Positions 7,065 to 16,195 of a stretch of DNA of 35,537 nt are shown here, in pieces (the stretch's first letter is position 1; every line of letters begins with the position of its first letter). The notes below the pieces were generated by a model. That model ran no database searches. It was not told where the DNA came from and saw only the letters and a list, made by a program, of their open reading frames with translations. The DNA is taken from NCBI GenBank assembly GCA_946540075.1, contig CAMNHZ010000002.1:1-35537 (forward strand), written 5' to 3'. The stretch is from an uncultured Bacillota bacterium (GTDB lineage Bacteria; Bacillota_I; Bacilli_A; RF39; UBA660). The position numbers were made by a program, and so were the translations under genes.

Positions 7065-9662
7065 ATGAATAAAATAGTTTTGGTTGATGGAAATAATCTG
7101 TTATTTAGAAGTTATTATGCTACGGCATATTCCGGTAATTTTATGCGTAATAGTAAGGGGTTTCCTACTAATGCTTTATTAGGGTTTGCTAATATGATTA
7201 ATAAGATAATTGATGAAGAAAAACCAGAGTATATTATAGTCGCATTTGATAAGGGTAAAACATTTAGACATAAGAAATATGATTTTTATAAAGGTGAAAG
7301 AAGAGAAACACCTGATGAATTAAAAATACAATTTCCAATTGCTAAAGATATGTTGGATGCAATGGGAATAACTTATTATGAAATTGATAATTATGAAGCT
7401 GATGATATTATTGGGACATTTGCTAAATATTGTGATGATGATCCTGAATTTATTGGAACTATTGTTAGTAGTGACAAAGATTTGTTACAATTAATTAGTT
7501 CCGATATAGATATTAAACTATTAAAACAAAAAGATTATATCAGATATGATTTAGAGGGATTTAAAAAAGAGTATGGTATAGATCCTATTAATATAATTGA
7601 TTTAAAAGCACTTATGGGAGATGCTTCTGATAATATACCAGGTGTCAAAGGTGTAGGAGAAAAAACAGCCTTAAAACTTTTACGTGAATATAAAACGATA
7701 GATAATTTGTATAATCATATTGATGAAATAAAAGGTAAACTAAAAGATAAATTAGTTGATGGTAAAAAAGATGCTTATATGAGTTATGAAATTGCGACTA
7801 TCGTTAAAACTGTACCTATGGATATAAAAATGAGTGATTTAGTATATAAAGGTATTAATGAACAAAAATTAATAAAAATTTATGATGAATTAGAATTTAA
7901 ATCATTAATAAAAAAATTAAATTTAAAAGAATTAAATCATCAGAAAGAAGAAATAAAATATAAAGTTGTTGAAGATCCTAATGATATTAAACTTACTAAA
8001 GATAGTGCGATTTATTTAGAAGTTTTAGGAGTTAATTATCATACAGCTGAAAGATTAGGGTTAGGTTTATATAATGATGTAGATGGTGCATATTTTATAC
8101 CAGAAGATAAGATAGTTGATGCATATCCATTTTTTAGAGATTATATAAAATATACTTATGATTTTAAAAAGTTATATGTAACATTTAAATGGTATAAGTT
8201 AGAAATAACTAATAAAATATTTGATACTATGATTGCAGCTTATTTACTTGATTATAGTGCGAAAGAAGATCCATCTTATTTAGCAAGTGATTTAGGTTAT
8301 AATCTTGATTATACTGAAACAGTTTATGGGAAAAATAAGCGCAAGAAACCTGATCAAGAAGTGATTGCTAAATCGGTTGTAGAACGAGTTAAGTTTATTT
8401 ATGATATTGTTAATAATTTAAAAGAAGAGTTAAAGACACAAGAAGTAGAAGAATTATTCTATGATATTGAAATGCCACTTGCACGAACACTAGGTAATAT
8501 GGAATATAGTGGAGTATGTGTAAACAAAAAAACATTAGATAATATGGGTGAAAAAATTAATGAGAGTATTGATACATTAACTAAGGAAATATACGATTAT
8601 GCAGAGTGCGAATTTAATATTTCTTCTCCAAGAGAACTAGGTAATATTTTATTTGAAAAGTTGGGATTGACACATGGTAAAAAGAATAAACTAGGTTATT
8701 CAACTTCTATTGATGTTCTTAATAAATTAAGAGATAAACATCCAATAGTAAATAAAGTATTAGATTATCGTATGCTTACTAAGTTATATAGTACTTATAT
8801 TGAAGGATTAAAAAATACGATTTTAAATGATGGTAAGATTCATACTATATATACTCAGACATTAACGCGTACAGGAAGATTATCATCGATTGAACCAAAT
8901 CTTCAAAATATTCCTGTTAGAAATGAATATGGTCGAATGATTAGAAAAGCATTTGTTCCTAGTGAAGATTCGATATTAATAAGTAGTGATTATTCACAAA
9001 TTGAACTTAGGGTATTCGCACATATAGCTAATAACGAAACTTTAATTGATGCTTTTAGAAATAATTTAGATATTCATGCCAAAACAGCGGCTGATATTCT
9101 AAGAGTTGATATAAATGATGTAACTAAAGAAATGCGTAGAATAGCTAAGGCAGTAAACTTTGGTATTATATATGGAATTAGTAGTTTTGGACTTTCTGAG
9201 AATGTTGGAATACCAGTTAAAGAAGCAAAGAAATTTATGAATGATTATTTTGCTGCGTATCCTGGTATTAAAGATTATATGGAAAAAAATAAAGAAGAGG
9301 CCAGGCTAAATGGATATGTAAAAACAATATTTAATAGAAAAAGATTGATTCCAGAGATTAATGATAGAAACTTTATAGTAAGAAATCAGGGTGAGAGAAT
9401 CGCACTTAATACTCCAATTCAAGGTAGTGCGGCTGATATTATGAAAAAAGCTATGAATGATGTTGCATTAGAATTTAAAAAGAATGATCTAAAGAGTAAA
9501 TTGATATTGCAAGTACACGACGAAATTATAATAGACTGTAAAAAAGATGAAAAGGATATTGTTGTCAAAATATTAAAAGAAAAAATGGAAAATGCATATA
9601 AGTTAAGTGTACCACTTAAAGTAGATATAAATATTGGTAATACTTGGTATGAGGCAAAATAG
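7065..9662 (+). CDS. polA: DNA polymerase I
   Basis: 865 residues, full length. N-terminal 5'-3' (flap) exonuclease, about 1-290, with VDGNNLLFRSYYA, DNYEADDIIG and SSDKDLLQLI; a middle 3'-5' exonuclease-like domain, about 300-470; and a family A polymerase domain with motif A SSDYSQIELR (about 639), motif B RRIAKAVNFGIIYG (about 690) and motif C LQVHDEI (about 816). In the middle domain the Asp-x-Glu of Exo I is replaced (YLEV), so proofreading is probably lost, as in Bacillus Pol I. Roles: Okazaki fragment maturation and repair synthesis. Monocistronic between a terminator and the serS leader. The ribosome site is weak (GAGAGTTGA). Confidence 0.97.
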   Translation: MNKIVLVDGNNLLFRSYYATAYSGNFMRNSKGFPTNALLGFANMINKIIDEEKPEYIIVAFDKGKTFRHKKYDFYKGERRETPDELKIQFPIAKDMLDAMGITYYEIDNYEADDIIGTFAKYCDDDPEFIGTIVSSDKDLLQLISSDIDIKLLKQKDYIRYDLEGFKKEYGIDPINIIDLKALMGDASDNIPGVKGVGEKTALKLLREYKTIDNLYNHIDEIKGKLKDKLVDGKKDAYMSYEIATIVKTVPMDIKMSDLVYKGINEQKLIKIYDELEFKSLIKKLNLKELNHQKEEIKYKVVEDPNDIKLTKDSAIYLEVLGVNYHTAERLGLGLYNDVDGAYFIPEDKIVDAYPFFRDYIKYTYDFKKLYVTFKWYKLEITNKIFDTMIAAYLLDYSAKEDPSYLASDLGYNLDYTETVYGKNKRKKPDQEVIAKSVVERVKFIYDIVNNLKEELKTQEVEELFYDIEMPLARTLGNMEYSGVCVNKKTLDNMGEKINESIDTLTKEIYDYAECEFNISSPRELGNILFEKLGLTHGKKNKLGYSTSIDVLNKLRDKHPIVNKVLDYRMLTKLYSTYIEGLKNTILNDGKIHTIYTQTLTRTGRLSSIEPNLQNIPVRNEYGRMIRKAFVPSEDSILISSDYSQIELRVFAHIANNETLIDAFRNNLDIHAKTAADILRVDINDVTKEMRRIAKAVNFGIIYGISSFGLSENVGIPVKEAKKFMNDYFAAYPGIKDYMEKNKEEARLNGYVKTIFNRKRLIPEINDRNFIVRNQGERIALNTPIQGSAADIMKKAMNDVALEFKKNDLKSKLILQVHDEIIIDCKKDEKDIVVKILKEKMENAYKLSVPLKVDINIGNTWYEAK

Positions 9663-9666
9663 ATGA

Positions 9667-9695
9667 TTGACATCAATAAACTAATATGATAGTAT
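9667..9695 (+). promoter_or_regulatory. Promoter of the serS T-box leader
   Basis: Consensus TTGACA (9667-9672), 17-nt spacer, TAGTAT (9690-9695). Starts four bases after the polA stop and sets the leader start near 9702. Confidence 0.6.
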
Positions 9696-9701
9696 TTTAT
9701 A

Positions 9702-9893
9702 TATAAAGCAATGAAGGAACTAAGTAATAAAGTAATTATTGATAGAGACTTTGTGGGTGGTGTAAACAAAGAATAATCTTTATGAAATCTATTCCAGAGT
9801 GAAATGTAAACATTTCCGGTAAAGCCGTTATCTAAATTAAGTAAAAAGAGGATGGTACCGTCTTATAGACTCCTTATGGTACTATCTTTTTTT
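9702..9893 (+). promoter_or_regulatory. T-box riboswitch, serine-specific (serS leader)
   Basis: Recognisable stem I elements in order: AGAGA-like segment (9732-9738), GGTGGTGT distal bulge region, then GAAATCTA with the probable Ser specifier UCU at 9788-9790 followed by the usual purine. The T-box core GGATGGTACC (9850-9859) follows, and a terminator uses it directly: GATGGTACC (9851-9859) pairs with GGTACTATC (9879-9887) with one G-U, then a U run to 9893. Known mechanism: uncharged tRNA-Ser pairs with the specifier and its 3' end with the T-box bulge, favouring the antiterminator and serS transcription. Confidence 0.88.
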
Positions 9894-9961
9894 GTTATAA
9901 ATAAAGATGCAAAAGTTTATACATGGCTTTATATGATGTGTTAGATGAGAGGAGAGATAAA

Positions 9962-11239
9962 ATGATTGATATTAAATTAATAAGAGAAAATAAAGAATTA
10001 GTAAAAGAGAATATTAAAAAGAAATTTCAAGATCATAAGTTACCACTTGTTGATGAAGTATATGATTTAGACTTAAGATTTAGAGAAGTAAAAGCGCAAG
10101 GTGATCAACTAAGAAGTTTAAAAAATAATAAGAGTAGTGAAATAGGATCATTAATGCGTGAAGGTAAAAAAGATGAAGCTATGAAGATAAAAGATGAAAT
10201 AGCTAAGTATAATGAAGAAATTAATGATTTAGAAAAAGAAGAAGAGAAATTAACTAAAGAAATAAATGATAGAATGATGGTTATTCCTAATATTATTGAT
10301 GAATCTGTTCCAATTGGTGAAGATGATACTAAAAATGTGGAAATACAAAAATATGGAGAACCAGTTGTTCCAGATTATGAAATACCTTATCATGCTGATA
10401 TTATTGAAAAATTAAATGGTATGGATAAAGATGCTGCAGGTAGAACTAGTGGACAAGGATTTTATTATTTACTTGGTGATATTGCTCGTTTACATGAAGC
10501 TGTGCTTGCATATGCTAGAGATTTTATGATAAGTAAAGGATTTACTTATGCTATTCCACCATTTATGATCAGAAGTGATGTAGTAACAGGTGTTATGAGT
10601 TTTGAAGAGATGGATGCTATGATGTATAAAATTGAAGGTGAAGATTTATACTTAATAGGTACTAGTGAGCATTCAATGATTGGTAAGTTTAAAGATCAAA
10701 TAGTTAAGGAAGATAGTCTTCCTATAACTATGACTTCATATTCACCATGTTTTAGAAAAGAAGGTGGATCACATGGTCTTGAAGAAAGAGGATTATATCG
10801 TGTTCATCAGTTTGAAAAACAAGAAATGATAGTATTATGTAAAGAAGAAGAAGCAATGGATTGGTATAATAAGATGTGGTCATATACGGTAGAATTCTTT
10901 AGAAGTTTGGATGTTCCAGTACGAACACTTGAATGTTGTAGTGGGGATTTAGCTGATTTAAAAGTTAAATCTTGTGATGTAGAAGCATGGAGTCCAAGAC
11001 AAAAGAAATATTTTGAGGTTGGTTCATGTTCAACATTGGGTGATGCACAAGCTAGAAGATTAGGTATTAGAACAAAAGGTAAAAATGGAACATATTATGT
11101 TAATACATTAAATAATACAGTAGTCGCAACTCCACGTGGTTTAATTGCTGTTATAGAAAATAATTATAATGAAGATGGTACTATTACTGTTCCAGAAGTT
11201 CTTAGACCATATATGGGTGGAACTGACATTATAAAATAA
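9962..11239 (+). CDS. serS: Seryl-tRNA synthetase
   Basis: 425 residues from ATG 9962. An ORF open from 9923 would add 13 residues, but MIDIKLIRENKE is the normal SerRS N-terminus and AGGAGAG sits eight bases ahead of this ATG. N-terminal tRNA-binding coiled-coil arm rich in Lys/Glu (about 30-105). Class II catalytic core with TSEH, motif 2 CFRKEGGSHGLEERGLYRVHQFEK, and motif 3 region TPRGLIAVIEN before the conserved VPEVLRPYMGG. Charges tRNA-Ser with serine in the cytoplasm. Under the T-box leader just upstream and ended by a hairpin nine bases after the stop, so it is a single-gene unit. Confidence 0.97.
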   Translation: MIDIKLIRENKELVKENIKKKFQDHKLPLVDEVYDLDLRFREVKAQGDQLRSLKNNKSSEIGSLMREGKKDEAMKIKDEIAKYNEEINDLEKEEEKLTKEINDRMMVIPNIIDESVPIGEDDTKNVEIQKYGEPVVPDYEIPYHADIIEKLNGMDKDAAGRTSGQGFYYLLGDIARLHEAVLAYARDFMISKGFTYAIPPFMIRSDVVTGVMSFEEMDAMMYKIEGEDLYLIGTSEHSMIGKFKDQIVKEDSLPITMTSYSPCFRKEGGSHGLEERGLYRVHQFEKQEMIVLCKEEEAMDWYNKMWSYTVEFFRSLDVPVRTLECCSGDLADLKVKSCDVEAWSPRQKKYFEVGSCSTLGDAQARRLGIRTKGKNGTYYVNTLNNTVVATPRGLIAVIENNYNEDGTITVPEVLRPYMGGTDIIK

Positions 11240-11247
11240 TATATATT

Positions 11248-11273
11248 AGAGGTGAGTTTATCATCTCTTTTTT
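11248..11273 (+). terminator. Intrinsic terminator of serS
   Basis: AGAGGTGA (11248-11255) / TCATCTCT (11261-11268) with one G-U pair, 5-nt loop, followed by a T run. Confidence 0.8.
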
Positions 11274-11282
11274 GTTTTTAGA

Positions 11283-11311
11283 TTGACATTTAATGAATAT
11301 TTTTTTATAAT
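11283..11311 (+). promoter_or_regulatory. Consensus sigma-A promoter of the NrtR-like gene
   Basis: TTGACA (11283-11288), 17-nt spacer, TATAAT (11306-11311): a perfect match to the vegetative consensus and the strongest promoter in the window. Confidence 0.8.
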
Positions 11312-11314
11312 AGG

Positions 11315-11331
11315 TGTGTCTAAAAAACACA
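11315..11331 (+). promoter_or_regulatory. Inverted repeat overlapping the transcript start (candidate operator)
   Basis: TGTGT-N7-ACACA at 11315-11331, spanning the predicted start point just after the -10. Placement fits a repressor site and the downstream gene encodes a winged-helix regulator, so autoregulation is a reasonable guess. A short hairpin in the leader is the alternative. Confidence 0.35.
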
Positions 11332-11343
11332 AAAGGAGAATTT

Positions 11344-12006
11344 ATGAAGGAAGAATATAAAAATATAGTTGAATCTGTTATTGGTATATTTACCGAAGTA
11401 GATTCTAAAATAAAGATATTATTAGTAAGAAAAAAAGATGAACCATATAAGAATTATTGGGTATTACCATCTGCTATTTTAAATAATAATGATACTATTG
11501 AAGATAGTTTAAATGATATAGTTATTAATCAGATAGGTCTTTCAGATATTAGTTTTGAGCACGATAATGTATTTGGAAGTTTAGATAGGGATCCAGATAA
11601 GAGAGTAATTGCTTTATCTTATATTAGTTTTATTGATAGTGTTAGTGTTGAATTAAAGAAAGTAGATACTGATTATGAGATTGATTGGTTTGATATTGAT
11701 TCCTTACCTCGTCTTGGATACGATCATGAAAGTATTGTATTGTCAGCTATTAATCGTTTAAAGAAACGTATATATGATATTGATGTTCTTACTAAATTAT
11801 TCCCAAGCGATTTTACTTTACCTGAAATTCAAAGAATATATGAACAGGTATTAGAAACTAAGTTTGATCGTCGTAATTTTAGAAAGAAATTTATCGCACT
11901 TAATTTAATTGAAGATACGGGATATGTTACTGATGGTGTTGGTAGACCAGCAAAATTATATAGATTTAAAGATGATATAAGTGATGGAGATGATTATAAT
12001 GAATAA
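11344..12006 (+). CDS. NrtR-like transcriptional regulator (degenerate Nudix domain + winged helix)
   Basis: 220 residues from ATG 11344, chosen over an in-frame start 30 bases upstream because AAGGAG precedes it by the right distance. N-terminal Nudix fold (ESVIGIFTEV, KILLVRKKDEPYKNYWVLPSA), but the Nudix box position (about 44-66) reads AILNNNDTIEDSLNDIV and lacks the REuxEE catalytic residues. A C-terminal winged helix (about 155-215) contains LPEIQRIYEQVL, FDRRNFRKKF and GRPAKLYRF, the latter typical of NrtR. Known family role: ADP-ribose-sensing repressors of NAD or sugar metabolism genes with inactive Nudix domains. No NAD gene is adjacent, so the regulon is unknown. Overlaps the next gene by eight bases. 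Confidence 0.8.
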   Translation: MKEEYKNIVESVIGIFTEVDSKIKILLVRKKDEPYKNYWVLPSAILNNNDTIEDSLNDIVINQIGLSDISFEHDNVFGSLDRDPDKRVIALSYISFIDSVSVELKKVDTDYEIDWFDIDSLPRLGYDHESIVLSAINRLKKRIYDIDVLTKLFPSDFTLPEIQRIYEQVLETKFDRRNFRKKFIALNLIEDTGYVTDGVGRPAKLYRFKDDISDGDDYNE

Positions 12007-12487
12007 TAGAGGTTGGGGACTTGATGTAATGCTTAGGCTTTGCTCAGTTATTGGAATTGCTTTGATTGTAGTCGCAATTATTTATAATTTTTATTATAAG
12101 AAAAATGTTGGTGGATTTGATAAGGATGGTGTTGATACTGAATATAATACTTCAGATGAAAACTATCAATATTCCACTGATACTAGAAGCGAAGATGATA
12201 CATATGTTACAGAGTCAAAAAAGACATATGATGATATATTAGAAGAGATGAAAGTGGCTAGTGATACTTATGTAACTAATCATTATAATAATCTTAAATC
12301 AGGATCAGTAAGAATATCATTGGATAGTTTAATTGAAGATAAGTTATTAGATACTATTTATGCATTAGATGATAATACAGTTATTTGTAATGGTTATGTT
12401 GATTATAGTATTAATGGTGGTAGTAAAGAGTATAAATCATATTTAAAATGTGGTGATCTTTATAAGACAGATGGATATCAAGAATAG
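11999..12487 (+). CDS. Single-pass membrane protein with two-cysteine pilin-like C-terminal module
   Basis: 162 residues from ATG 11999, preceded by GGAG inside the upstream gene; in-frame starts at 11981-11990 would only add a charged leader. One transmembrane helix (about 7-29), an acidic Ser/Thr/Tyr-rich linker, then a C-terminal domain of about 85 residues: an Ala/Tyr helix (VASDTYV), a VRISLDSLI strand-helix, VICNGYVDY, and YKSYLKCGDLY with two Cys. The last block resembles the C-terminal halves of Gram-positive prepilin-like proteins and a segment of the surface protein at 33567-34907. Not a prepilin itself: no cleavage motif. Probably extracytoplasmic; co-transcribed with the NrtR-like regulator. 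Function unknown. Confidence 0.75.
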   Translation: MNNRGWGLDVMLRLCSVIGIALIVVAIIYNFYYKKNVGGFDKDGVDTEYNTSDENYQYSTDTRSEDDTYVTESKKTYDDILEEMKVASDTYVTNHYNNLKSGSVRISLDSLIEDKLLDTIYALDDNTVICNGYVDYSINGGSKEYKSYLKCGDLYKTDGYQE

Positions 12488-12499
12488 TCCATCTGTTTT
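12467..12499 (+). terminator. Intrinsic terminator overlapping the end of the membrane protein gene
   Basis: ACAGATGGA (12467-12475) / TCCATCTGT (12488-12496), 12-nt loop, short T run (TTTT). The left arm and loop are coding and the stop is the last base triplet before the right arm. Confidence 0.65.
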
Positions 12500-12509
12500 G
12501 TAGTATTAA

Positions 12510-12538
12510 TTGAAATTGTATACTATTTTTAGTATAAT
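12510..12538 (+). promoter_or_regulatory. Promoter of the dusB-lysS-ackA gene run
   Basis: TTGAAA (12510-12515), 17-nt spacer, TATAAT (12533-12538). Predicted start near 12545, 32 bases before the preferred dusB ATG. No strong terminator is seen until 18366, so this may drive six genes. Confidence 0.7.
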
Positions 12539-12576
12539 TATTAGGGTATTTACTAATTAAAATGGTTGGTGATTTA

Positions 12577-13555
<979 letters not shown>

Positions 13556-13563
<8 letters not shown>

Positions 13564-14161
13564 ATTAAAAAGGAAACATAGGAGAATATTAGCTTATATA
13601 TTTGATATGTTAATAATGATTATCGCAGTTATATTAATACATAATATTATTCCAAGAAGTAGTAATGTAGCTAATTTAAATACTGAATTAAATAATATAA
13701 ATGATTTGTTATTTAGTAAAAAGATAAACTTATTAACATATTACAACCGTTATTCAACAGTTGTCCACAGTGTTGATAAAGAAAATATTTTGTATAGTAT
13801 TATGGACGCTATATACATATTAATTTATTTTGTTATTATTCCTACTTTTGCACATGGAAAAACACTTGGTAAGAAGATTTTCAACATAAAAGTAGTTAAA
13901 ACAGATAAGAGTAAATTAACATGTGATGATTTACTTATGAGAAGTATGGTAGTTAATGGATTACTTTATTTATTATTTTCTTTAGTCGCAGTATTTGTAT
14001 TTAGTGATATAATATACTTTGCGATTGAGATTATTTTAGGAATTATTCAAACTTTCCTTTTAATAACTAGTGTATTTATGGTAATATATAGAAAAGATGA
14101 CAAAGGTTTACAAGATTTACTTGCAAAGACTAGAGTTGTTGATGATAATGAGGTGAAATAA
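13556..14161 (+). CDS. RDD family integral membrane protein
   Basis: 201 residues, start overlapping the dusB stop with AGGAG seven bases ahead. RDD pattern: RRILAYIFDMLI with the conserved Arg and Asp in helix one (about 8-30), a second helix near 83-100 followed by HGKTLGKKIFNIKVV (the conserved Gly-Lys block), and a third hydrophobic region near 128-170. Between helices one and two is a 45-residue outside loop. Known RDD proteins are small transporters or channel-like proteins, a few linked to Na+/H+ exchange; the role here is unknown. Translationally coupled on both sides, ending in a one-base overlap with lysS. Confidence 0.85.
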
Positions 14162-15654
14162 TGAGAGAATTAACAGAACAAGAACAAGTACGTCATGAAA
14201 AAGCAAAAGCTATCAAAGAGATGGGAATAGATCCTTTTGGACATCGTTTTGAACGTGATAGTTATGCAATGGATATAAAAGAAAAATATAAAGATGTAGA
14301 TCATGATGCGTTTGAAGATATAGATAATACTGCAACAGTTGCAGGTAGAATTATGTTTATAAGAAAAATGGGTAAGGCTTCATTTTTCTCACTAAAGGAT
14401 AAAACAGGTAATATTCAAGTATATATATCAATAAATGATGTAGGTGAAGATGTTTATAAATTATTTAAATCAGCAGATATTGGTGACATTGTTGGTGTAA
14501 AAGGTAAAATAATGAAGACTAGAACTGGTGAGGTTACTATTAAGTGTTTAGAGTATACTCATTTAGTAAAAGCTTTAAGACCATTACCAGAAAAATTCCA
14601 TGGATTAACTGATATCGAAGAAAGATATAGAAGACGTTATGTTGATTTAATGATGAATGATGAATCTAGAAATGTTGCTTTTATTAGACCAAAAATTATA
14701 CGTTGTATTCAAAATTATATGGATGGTAGAGGTTTTACTGAAGTAGAAACACCAGTACTTACTACACTTTTAACTGGAGCGAGTGCTAGACCATTTATTA
14801 CTCATCATAATACTCAAGATTTAGATATGTATCTTAGAATTGCTCTTGAATTACCTTTAAAGAGACTTTTAGTTGGAGGTATGGAAGCTGTTTATGAGAT
14901 AGGAAGAGTATTTAGAAATGAAGGTATGGATCCTAAACATAATCCAGAATTTACATTATTAGAAGCTTACTTAGCTTATTCAGATTTAGATGGTATGATG
15001 GATTTAACTGAGGGAATGTATCAAACTATAGCTCGTGATGTTATTGGAAAGATGACATATAATTGGTATGGTAATGAGATTAACTTAGAAGGTCCATGGA
15101 AAAGAATTTCTATGACTGATGCTATTAAAGAGAAAACAGGTATAGATTTTAAAAGCATTACATCATTAGATGAATGTTTAAAATTAGCGAGTGAACATGA
15201 TATTGAATTAGAAGAACATGAAAAACAATATGGTCATATTATAAATAAGTTCTTTGAAAAGTATGTTGAGGAGACTTTGATACAACCAACATTCTTATAT
15301 GGACATCCACTTGAAATATCACCACTTACTAAGAAAAATCCAGAAGATCCTAGATTCGTAGATAGATTTGAATTATTTATAGGTGGAAAAGAATTTGCCA
15401 ATGCTTATACAGAACTTAATGATCCAGTTGATCAATTAGAAAGATTTGAAGAACAATTAAAGGAAAAAGATTTAGGTAATGATGAAGCAAATGATATTGA
15501 TATGGACTTTATTGAAGCGTTAGAATATGGTATGCCACCTGCTGGAGGTATAGGATATGGTATTGATAGACTTGTTATGTTATTTACAGAGTCTGAATCA
15601 ATTCGTGATGTTATATTATTCCCAACAATGAAACCTTTAAATAAGGATAAATAA
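14161..15654 (+). CDS. lysS: Lysyl-tRNA synthetase, class II
   Basis: 497 residues, typical length. Anticodon-binding OB fold at about 55-150 (VAGRIMFIRKMGKASFFSLKD), then the class II core: motif 1 within the FTEVETPVLT region, motif 2 YEIGRVFRNEGMDPKHNPEFT, and motif 3 PPAGGIGYGIDRLVMLFT near the C-terminus. Charges tRNA-Lys; class II LysRS can also make diadenosine tetraphosphate. GAGGTGA precedes the ATG, which shares one base with the upstream stop. No T-box leader here, unlike serS and valS, so lysine-responsive control is not apparent. Confidence 0.97.
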   Translation: MRELTEQEQVRHEKAKAIKEMGIDPFGHRFERDSYAMDIKEKYKDVDHDAFEDIDNTATVAGRIMFIRKMGKASFFSLKDKTGNIQVYISINDVGEDVYKLFKSADIGDIVGVKGKIMKTRTGEVTIKCLEYTHLVKALRPLPEKFHGLTDIEERYRRRYVDLMMNDESRNVAFIRPKIIRCIQNYMDGRGFTEVETPVLTTLLTGASARPFITHHNTQDLDMYLRIALELPLKRLLVGGMEAVYEIGRVFRNEGMDPKHNPEFTLLEAYLAYSDLDGMMDLTEGMYQTIARDVIGKMTYNWYGNEINLEGPWKRISMTDAIKEKTGIDFKSITSLDECLKLASEHDIELEEHEKQYGHIINKFFEKYVEETLIQPTFLYGHPLEISPLTKKNPEDPRFVDRFELFIGGKEFANAYTELNDPVDQLERFEEQLKEKDLGNDEANDIDMDFIEALEYGMPPAGGIGYGIDRLVMLFTESESIRDVILFPTMKPLNKDK

Positions 15655-16184
15655 TGGAAGTATATTTTGTAAGACATGGTAAAACTGATTATAATAATAA
15701 AAAATTATTACAGGGTCGTACTGATATAGATTTAAATGAAGAGGGATTAAAACAAGCTAATACTCTTGGAAGAGAATTACAAACTAAGAATATAGATTTT
15801 ATAATTTCTTCACCACTTAGAAGGGCTCAAGAGACGGCATATAGTTTAAATCTAAATTGTCCTATATTCTTAGATGATAGGTTAATTGAAAGAGAATTAG
15901 GAGAATATGAGGGAAAACCAGTTAGTACATATGATTTTCCAAAGTATAATGATTATAATTTAAATAGTAAAGAAAAAGGTGTTGAGGGAATTCAACAAGT
16001 TATTGAAAGAATTACTAAATTTATTAATGAATTAAAGGTTAATTATAGTGATTCAAAAGTAGTAGTTGTAAGTCATGGGGCATTATTAAGATATGTACCA
16101 TGCTATTTTGAAGGGATACCAGAAGATGGTATGATTAAAACAAATGTATTAAATAATTGTGAGTATTTATACTATAAGATTTAG
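15654..16184 (+). CDS. Histidine phosphatase family protein (phosphoglycerate mutase-like)
   Basis: 176 residues. Phosphohistidine motif FVRHGKTDYN with His8 as nucleophile, LQGRTDIDLNEEG, SSPLRRAQETA, the acid-donor region ERELGEYEG, and the second His in VVSHGALLRY. Complete active site, short C-terminus, so a small branch-2 member (PhoE/GpmB/CobC-like phosphatase) rather than cofactor-dependent phosphoglycerate mutase, which is about 230-250 residues long. Substrate unknown. Overlaps lysS by one base and uses an AAGGAT site within it; ackA follows 11 bp later, suggesting co-transcription. Confidence 0.87.
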   Translation: MEVYFVRHGKTDYNNKKLLQGRTDIDLNEEGLKQANTLGRELQTKNIDFIISSPLRRAQETAYSLNLNCPIFLDDRLIERELGEYEGKPVSTYDFPKYNDYNLNSKEKGVEGIQQVIERITKFINELKVNYSDSKVVVVSHGALLRYVPCYFEGIPEDGMIKTNVLNNCEYLYYKI

Positions 16185-16195
16185 GAGGAAAAGTT

